Position numbers and translations under genes: made by a program. From positions 849,431-913,430 of the forward strand of contig RPFO01000167.1 of the NCBI GenBank assembly GCA_009746045.1: 64,000 bases of DNA, in the 5' to 3' direction. This document shows, one piece after another, positions 57,550-64,000 of the stretch. The notes under the pieces were generated by a model. It saw only the letters and a program-made list of their open reading frames with translations, searched no databases and was not told the origin of the DNA. The first letter of the stretch is position 1; each line of letters opens with the position of its first letter. The stretch comes from Mesostigma viride (Eukaryota; Streptophyta; Mesostigmatophyceae; Mesostigmatales; Mesostigmataceae).

Positions 57550-58444
57550 CAGCCATTGCATTGGTCATGATTGTTCCAGCTGTCCACAGGCAGCCATACG
57601 TATCTAGGGCTTGGCCTCTACTGCCTCCCCCTTTCCTGGCCAGATGGCCCTGCCCCTTGGTCCTGGCTAGATGCACTCTTCAGCCTGAGCACTGTCGTTC
57701 CATGGTAGGCATGTTGGCCTTTGGCCAAGCGTCGATATTCTGTTGTTGGGACTCCCTCAAGGCTCCATGGCCTGTGTCAAGGGCATCTGCGTACGAGGCC
57801 TCCATCTCGACGTGGGCACTTCTTCAATCTCCTCCATTCTGCTTCTTTGAGCTCGCGATCGGGGTCGTGTCTTCCGCGGCCTTGCGTTTCTTGGCATTCT
57901 TGCTGCAGCGCTTCCTCCACGAAATCTCGTCCCAGGCCTCCTCCACCTGCCTGCTTGGTGCAGGAGTCGTAAATCTCTGTTAGAGCTTCGACTTGGTCTT
58001 CTCACAACACGCCGGAAGACTGGTCCGCAACAGCTGTCGCAGGACGTTTGACATTCATGCAGCCAGATCCAGCCGCTCCTCCTCCGTAACATCGGGGTGC
58101 TGGTCGCCGTGGCCTTTCGTAGTTATCTCCAGCACCTCACCTCGATGAGATCCTCCTCCTTCCCCAGCACCATCCTGGCATCCTGGATGGTTCCGCATTT
58201 CGAATCATTCTTTTCCGCCTTTCTCTTCTTTTCTTGACAACCGACGGATTTGGCCTTGTGGCCTCACCGATCTTGAATATTTTGCCATGGCGTAAATCCC
58301 CTCTGACAACTGGCAGCATTGCCTTCAAGGCCGCGATTTCGGCGAGGATGTCTCATGTCACGGATCGAATTTAGGTACCGACGCATTCGAAGATTTGTTT
58401 CCACCAGCCCTGTCCATTGCATCTGAGCAATTTTCGCCATTTTT
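57550..58444 (-). CDS. Probable basic protein of unknown function, frame-shifted
   Basis: Minus-strand blocks follow each other in changing frames from an ATG near 58444: MAKIAQMQWTGLVETNLRMR, ILAEIAALKAMLPVVRGDLR, QEKKRKAEKNDSKCGTIQDA, EITTKGHGDQHPDVTEEERL, VEEAWDEISWRKRCSKNAKK, then ALRESQQQNIDAWPKANMPT. Composition (charged, Lys-rich, with KKRK and KNAKKRK patches) fits a nuclear protein. At least four frame changes are needed, which suggests sequence errors rather than ancient decay because the blocks abut closely. No family recognised. Confidence 0.4.
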
Positions 58445-58950
58445 GCCTTGCCCGCCTGTACGCCGCCGGCTTCTCCTGTGCAAAATAGGTATTTAATTAA
58501 TTACACCCGGCCATTCACGCATGCCATTGCACCTTCTAGAAATTGCCCCTGTGCTGGCGCCTGCCACGGGAATTTCGTCATTTTCGCGTGGAGACTTGGA
58601 AAATTTTCGACCTCTTTGTGCATTTCGAAGGAATTTCGGGGCAAAGGATCGAAAATTGCCTAGTACGTGATACCGAATATACACTTGAACTACAGTCGAT
58701 GGACTTGTACTAACTGAACTATATCTAATGCATTTGTACTAGTTGACTACATTTATACTACAGAAATGCAATGGAAGTAACATGCAACGACTTTTCAGTA
58801 AGTTATAAGTCATTGAAGTAAAATGAATACATTGCTACTTAAAGTGAACTATACAATTCACAATATTACTAAGTCTGAACTAAACTGTACTACGTTGAAC
58901 TACAGAAACAAGGCAGACAGGGCACTTAGAATTTAATGCAAAGGGCGACG
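58445..58950. other. No recognisable gene
   Basis: AT-rich stretch with recurrent TTGAACTACA/GAACTATA words at 58680-58910. Confidence 0.5.
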
Positions 58951-60614
58951 TATTGTGCCCTACCAAGGCCTCCCAATGGCAGCCAACACTAGAACCCTAG
59001 AAAACCCACTACTCCATGAGCTCCATGTGAGGCACTGCCAGGATGGACTTCTCCGCGCGTCAAAGCGGAAAAGGGGGCATCCAGCTCGTGCGAGAAGGAC
59101 ACCCCGGGGTGCTCCCGTTTCGCTACAGAAGGGCACCATCACGCGCCTTCAGTCCACCTTCTTGGCACAGCAAGTCCTGACACATGTCATAGCAGGCACC
59201 GTGAGGATGGCGTTGCACCCCTGGGCCAATGCACCAAAAAACAGGTACTTTCTTGGTGTAGCTCTACGCAATGTCGCACTTGTGATACCTTCTTATCTTG
59301 GCCCGCCGTCGCCTCACGCATCTCCACCATGTCATTGGCGGCCCTCTGGAACACCCTGCCACCAGGCAGGGCACGCACCTCACCAGCCCCATGGCCTTTG
59401 CAATACCCCCCCCCTCCAGCGTGCGAGACCCCTGCCTCGCCCACCAGGTCCACCAGGTCCTTGACATCCTTGGCGTTCATGTCGCCACCACCGCATAGGC
59501 ATTGATGGGGCCGTGGTCCTCCTTTGGGCAGGGTGGTGTCCTCACGCTGAACCGGCGCTGCCACTCGGACCAAGGCCCCAGACTTCAGGAAATTGATGCC
59601 ACGAGCAGACAGGTCGTAGAGGCTGTGCTTGACTCCAGCAAAAGCCAGTGGCCATACCACGGGCTCGAGGTTTTGCGTTGCTGCCACGGACGTAGGAGCT
59701 GGGGCTTGGCTGGGACTGGGCTGGGACGGGGCTTGGGCTCCTCCTTCACCATCCTGGCCTTCTTGGCACCAGGGGGGGGCATGTCCTCCATGGCCCTGCG
59801 CTTGCGAGCAAGCGGCTTGAACTCCTCCGCGCTGCCGGCCTTCAGGTCTCATCCTCCTCCCTCATCAGCAGTGCAGGGCCTTCACGGGGGCGTTGGGGGC
59901 GACAGGGGTGGCAGGGGTGCAGTGGCACAGGGGACTTGGGGGTGACCGGCTCAGGCTCCTCAGCGTGGGCCAGCAGGGCAGCCAGGGGCCGTCCACGTCC
60001 TCCTCCTCTCCTCCTCCACCCCTCCTCCTCGTCAGAGACATGCCTCAGCCCCACTCCTCCTTGTGAGGGGCTTGTAGTCATCACCGGTGGGAGAGCGGTG
60101 GGCAGCACGCCATCATCACAAAGCCGTAGTTGACGCACTTGCGGCAGTGGGTCCGCTCCCAGTTCTCATCAGGAGGGCAGCCTGGCCCAGATCCACCTTA
60201 GACACCACTTGGCACACTTAACACGGGGCCTTCGGGTTGATGGGAGGGGCGCCGTCTGCAAGTACAATCCACATAGCATTAATTATCCCAGACCGAGTCA
60301 GTGACAAGTAACAACAAGCACTTTGGAATCAGAAAAAGGCAGTCCGGTGCAGAAAAAGCAAGCAAGAAAACGTACCAGGACCTTCCTGGTGCAGCTCAGG
60401 CAGTGGAAGGTGTAATTTCCCGTCTCCTCGCCGGGGAAGAACTCCAGCGGGAACAGGCCGCCGCACCACTCGCAGGCCTGGCGAATGGGCTTTGTGATGA
60501 TGGGAAACCGGAATCGTTGCGGGCCTTGAGGACCTCCTGCAGCACCGGCCAGAAGGATAGCAGGACCTGGACATTCCCACCCCCGTTGCGCGGATGAGGC
60601 ATGTGGTAAGGCAT
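58950..60614 (-). CDS. Probable nuclear protein with paired CxxC zinc motifs, frame-shifted
   Basis: Downstream of a minus-strand TATA box, the ATG at 60614 starts MPYHMPHPRNGGGNVQVLLS, followed after one frame change by a four-Cys segment (CEWCGGLFPLEFFPGEETGN ... HCLSC). A GT-AG intron (about 60372-60258; donor GTACGT, acceptor TTGCAG) leads to a second Cys pair (CAKW ... HCRKC). Next comes a Pro/Arg/Lys-rich region with nuclear-localisation-like KRRAMEDMPPPGAKKARMVK (about 59810-59750), then VWPLAFAGVKHSLYDLSARG and MNAKDVKDLVDLV to the end near 58950. Frame changes occur at several points. The two Cys4-like units suggest a zinc-ribbon protein; no family is claimed. Confidence 0.42.
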
Positions 60615-60776
60615 GCCGTTGCGTCACAATCGACTGCCTTCTTTGTGCGAGCCAAAGAGACGATTGCGAGTACAGAGAGACGATTGATCGTCAAGAAACG
60701 ATTTGGGATCGGTGAGAAAGTTTGTGTGAGCTTGGGATGCTTGCGTGGTTTTGACCTTCGAGGCAGAGTGCCTCGG

Positions 60777-60784
60777 CTTTTATA
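60777..60784 (-). promoter_or_regulatory. TATA box for the minus-strand gene
   Basis: GGGTATAAAAGCC on the minus strand, about 165 bp before the ATG at 60614; same local context (GGGTATAAAA) as the box at 55384. Confidence 0.6.
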
Positions 60785-61640
60785 CCCTTTCCCGGGGTCG
60801 CAAAAATCCCGTGCTGTGAATCGGTTCCGCTTGTCAGACGAATCCCGTGGCTCATATCGTCCTGCCAGGGGACAGGATCGGAATAAAATCCGAATATGCC
60901 GTGGATCCGCCGCCCGCGGCACGAGTTCACGTGGATTCTGACAAGTCCCCGTGGATAACCGCCGATTGGCACTGGATTTCAGCGGCGCCGCGCCACTTCT
61001 GACAGACCCTGGCCGGATATTTTCTGACGATTCAGACCCACGTGGGACGGATCGGCGATCCACGGGGATCTTGTCAGACACTGAATCGTCCACGTGGATT
61101 TTCAGCGGCTTACGAACCGACGATCCGTACATTTTCAGACCCCCGTGGCACATTTCGACGATCCACGGGGATCTGTCAGAGATTCAGTAAACGACGATTC
61201 GCCACGCGGCCCAAATCTACGGTCGCGATTGGTCAAACAATCTCGTGGTTCCAGTGCGTCGGCCACGGGAAACCAGAGGCATATAGGCCGACGGACTTCG
61301 CAAAGTGGGCACAATCCATCCCGTGCCAGACCCACCATACCCACGCGAAAATCCAATCGTCGACGATTCAATCGTCCATGGCCTACCACATGAATCGTCC
61401 CGCCTTTGCTAGTTCATCGCAGCCATAGCGAGGCAGAAATCGCGATCGGGCGACCATCTTTTGATTACGAACAAGCACCACCAGGTCCAAGCCGTGGCAA
61501 ACCGGGTCAAGGACTTATGCCGATTTGTGGAGTCTTTTCCCTTTACGTCCGTATTCGGAATCGTCTTGTGTGTACGTTGAATCGTTCTAACGAATCGCCC
61601 CAAATCGTTCTGGTTCGCCCTTATCCACATGCAGATTTCC
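60785..61640. promoter_or_regulatory. Divergent intergenic region with recurrent G-box and GATTC motifs
   Basis: Between the minus gene and the plus RING-like gene, CACGTG cores recur (about 60927, 61036, 61091), as do CCACGGGGATC (61059, 61161), TCAGAC/TTTTCAGA and CGACGATTC or AATCGTC words (many). The motif set also appears at 62800-62815. The density suggests a shared regulatory region, but it could also be an old tandem repeat. Confidence 0.45.
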
Positions 61641-61645
61641 TGAAC

Positions 61646-62508
61646 ATGCCACCCAGGGACCCCTCCCACGCGGCCTGTCCCAGTCCCAAGCACTGCAAGG
61701 TGGGCCCCCATGCCGGGGCAGACACGCCAGCAGCTCAAGAACTCGAGAAGAATCTGAAGGCGCTCAAAGAAACGGTCAAAGCCACGCGCGCCAACTTGGT
61801 GGAGAAATGCTGTGTGTGCAATGACACGGCCCAAGACGCTTGCCGTCTCAGCAACACGGACGGGCACACGTGTAAGATCTTTATGTGTGAAGGGGCGTGT
61901 CGTGAGAAGTTTATCCGCGACAACGTGCAGGCCTTGCCGGATAAGCTAGTCAGATTCCAATGCCCCAAGTGCACCGCCCTATTCGACATGAAAGCGTCCA
62001 CTTTTAATAGGTTGTTCGCCCCTGACCCCGTGTACAACGACATGCTAGCTGCTTTGACTGTTGTTTCGTGTTCCCATGAGGGTGCTATGAGTTTATGCCC
62101 CAGCCGCGATGCACTCCACGACACCACCTGTATCCATAACGTGTACGAGTGTGGACAGCGTGTCTGTCAAGTCAGCAGATGGATCCAAGCGGATCAAGAC
62201 CGCATGCCAGTTCATGGGCACCTCCTGGCTGTCCAGGAGCACATGTTGAGTGTGAAATGCAGAGCCTCGGCGCCATAGACAAGCTGTGTGATGACCAGGC
62301 CTACCTTGAGCATGCCATGTCCATGGGGGGATTAGCGAGGACAGCATGGGCCTGCTGAAGGTTGCCATCACCTCAGCAGCCGTAGATGAGAGCAAAACAA
62401 ATTGTTATGCTCATGGAGATGATGTGGGACCTGAACAAGGCCAATGCCCCGCCCGAGGCAGTCCTACAGGATGCTCAGGGGCTCTTCGATACTTCGATCC
62501 ATGATTAG
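61646..62508 (+). CDS. RING-like zinc-finger protein (frameshift near 62270)
   Basis: ATG at 61646 (MPPRDPSHAACPSPKHCKVG). A short helix precedes a Cys/His cluster: CCVCNDTAQDACRLSN, GHTCKIFMCEGACREKF, then FQCPKC (about residues 52-112), the spacing expected of a RING-type or related cross-brace finger, so ubiquitin ligase activity is possible. A second Cys/His-rich region follows (SLCPSRDALHDTTCIHNVYE). After about 62265 the frame must change to reach AIDKLCDDQAYLEHAMSMGG and the end at TAG 62506-62508; the inverted copy reads through this point in one frame, so this copy probably has a local base error. Exact finger class unproven. Confidence 0.55.
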
Positions 62509-62723
62509 GGTGTGTTGAGACCGTACAGGGTCATAGAGTAGGGGCCAATGAAGCAAGTAGGAATAAAATTTTCTAAATTGAACATTAATACTTTTAAGTA
62601 TCCAAGTACAGGCCACGTGGCAGCCAGAAAGCCCGAGGTAGTACAGGTAGTACAGGTAGTTGGCATTGCACTAGAATCGCGGATTCGCGTGCCACCCTGT
62701 CCGTACCCACGGGACCCGGCAGG

Positions 62724-62796
62724 TGACGTCACGAGTACGTAAGGATGACGTCATCTAAAATGCAAAGATCGTCATCTTTACGTCATGATGACGTCA
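62724..62796. promoter_or_regulatory. Cluster of three TGACGTCA sites
   Basis: Perfect TGACGTCA palindromes at 62724-62731, 62746-62753 and 62789-62796, each a canonical CRE/bZIP site, with GTCATCTTTACGTCAT between. Mirrored copies lie on the other arm of the inverted repeat. Confidence 0.5.
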
Positions 62797-63250
62797 GCAA
62801 CCGACGATTCCCCGTGGTTCTCTCCAGGGACCCAAGGGAAACGGCCGTATCGCCCCGAGGGTCCAGGGTTTAGGGACGGAACGGCTTTCCCTAAACCCTG
62901 GACCCTCGGGCGATACGGCCGTTTCCCTTGGGTCCTGGAGAGAACCACGGGGAATCGTCGGTTTGCTGACGTCATCATGACGTAAAGATGACGATCTTTG
63001 CATTTAGATGACGTCATCCTTACGTACTCGTGACGTCACCTGCCGGTCCCGTGGGTACGACAGGGTGGCACGCGAATCCGCGATTCTAGTGCAATGCCAA
63101 CTACCTGTACTACCTGTACTACCTCCGCTTTCTGCTGCCACGTGGCCTGTACTTGGATACTTAAAAAGTATTTAATGTTCAATTTAGAAAATTTTATTCC
63201 TACTTGCTTCATTGCCCCTACTCTATGACCCTGTACGGTCTCAACACACC

Positions 63251-64000
63251 CTAATCATGGATCGAAGTATCGAAGAGCCCCTGAGCATCCTGTAGGACTG
63301 CCTCGGGCGGGGCATTGGCCTTGTTCAGGTCCCACATCATCTCCATGAGCATCAACATCTTTGTCTTTGCCTCCTCATCTACGGCTGCTGAGGTGATGGC
63401 AACCTTCAGCAGGCCCATGCTGTCCTCGCTAATCCCACCCATGGACATGGCATGCTCAAGGTAGGCCTGGTCATCACACAGCTTGTCTATGGCCGCCGAG
63501 GCCTCTGCCATTTCACACTCCAACATGTGCTCCTGGACAGCCAGCGAGGAGTGCCCATGAACTGGCATGCGGTCTTTGATCCGCTTGGACCATCTGCTGA
63601 CTTGACAGACACGCTGTACCCACACTCGTACACGTTATGGATACAGGTGGTGTCGTGGAGTGCCATCGCGGCCTTGGGCATAAACTCATAGCACCCCTCA
63701 TGGAACACGAAACAAAGTCAAAAGCAGCTAGCATGTCGTTGTACACGGGGTCAGGGGCGAACAACCTATTAAAAGTGGACGCTTTCATGTCGAATAGGCG
63801 GTGCACTTGGGGCATTGGAATCTGACTAGCTTATCCGCAAGGCCTGCACGTTGTCGCGATATAAACTTCTCACGACACGCCCCTTCACACATAAAGATCT
63901 TACACGTGTGCCCGTCCGTGTTGCAGACGGCAAGCGTCTTGGGCCGTGTCATTGCACACACAGCATTTCTCCACCAAGTTGCGCGCGTGGCTTGACCGTT
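63251..64000 (-). CDS. Inverted second copy of the RING-like gene (partial)
   Basis: Minus-strand copy of 61764-62508. Its C-terminal third (63625-63251) stays in one frame and gives the best view of the tail: RMPVHGHSSLAVQEHMLECE, AIDKLCDDQAYLEHAMSMGG, then a helical end KTKMLMLMEMMWDLNKANAP to the stop at 63253-63251. The upstream part has several indels relative to the first copy, and the start lies beyond the window. Confidence 0.55.

Larger units (their letters stand above)
61764..64000. repeat. Large inverted repeat (palindrome) centred at 62877-62887
   Basis: Left arm ends GGTTTAGGGA at 62876, right arm begins TCCCTAAACC at 62888, with an 11-nt loop. The arms match through the CRE cluster, the 3' flank and the RING-like gene to the window end. 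Differences are mostly one-base indels. Confidence 0.93.

Overview
The window looks like nuclear DNA of a eukaryote, most likely a microscopic green alga. It has spliced genes with GT-AG introns, GC-rich third positions, a plant-type IPUT1/PGSIP glycosyltransferase with its multi-pass C-terminus, a mitochondrial-type COQ2, an EGF-bearing GT29 sialyltransferase-like protein, hAT and LINE transposons, and a very high load of microsatellites, minisatellites and satellites. No operons, rRNA or tRNA genes were recognised. The species cannot be named from this sequence alone.

Layout. 1-4869: the 3' six exons of COQ2 (ubiquinone biosynthesis), with minisatellites in the introns. 4.9-22.8 kb: repeat-dominated DNA. 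It holds a broken LINE ORF1, four long (GGAT/CCAT)n arrays that belong to a compound element (TTAA tract, covarying hairpin, tetranucleotide array, AT-rich module), an 86-bp tandem array, a 289-bp tandem unit with a 26-bp-stem palindrome, and one small minus-strand nuclear-type gene (17.5-18.6 kb). 22.8-31.4 kb: a gene-rich island with the GT29-like gene (minus strand), a LINE zf-RVT fragment and the four-exon IPUT1-like GT8 gene (plus strand). 31.4-36 kb: repeats again, including an inverted copy of a 13.3-13.9 kb segment and three ultra-short insertions with target-site duplications. 36.1-42.5 kb: a six-exon F-box/leucine-rich-repeat gene. 42.6-46.3 kb: two head-to-head pairs of an endonuclease-encoding LINE (RT plus PD-(D/E)XK). 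46.5-48.8 kb: a 785-bp GAA array and a 433-bp tandem repeat. 48.8-52.4 kb: a tyrosine-recombinase remnant next to a nearly complete hAT transposon. 52.4-54.4 kb: a 232-bp satellite that reverses orientation just before a 25-N gap.

After the gap (54.4-64 kb) the sequence behaves differently. Coding potential jumps between frames, a long inverted repeat centred near 62.88 kb has arms that differ mainly by single-base indels, and the loci look like promoter-equipped (TATA, E2F-like, G-box and CRE-like sites) genes for small zinc-binding or nuclear proteins. This part is probably a lower-quality contig; whether its palindrome is real is open.

The cellular genes do not form one pathway: ubiquinone synthesis, Golgi glycosylation of proteins or sphingolipids (GT29-like and IPUT1-like), and ubiquitin targeting (F-box/LRR, RING-like). 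The most unusual signals are the compound hairpin/microsatellite element, a 37-nt insertion unit with target-site duplications, the paired LINE copies sharing one target motif, and repeated duplication of exon borders inside introns.
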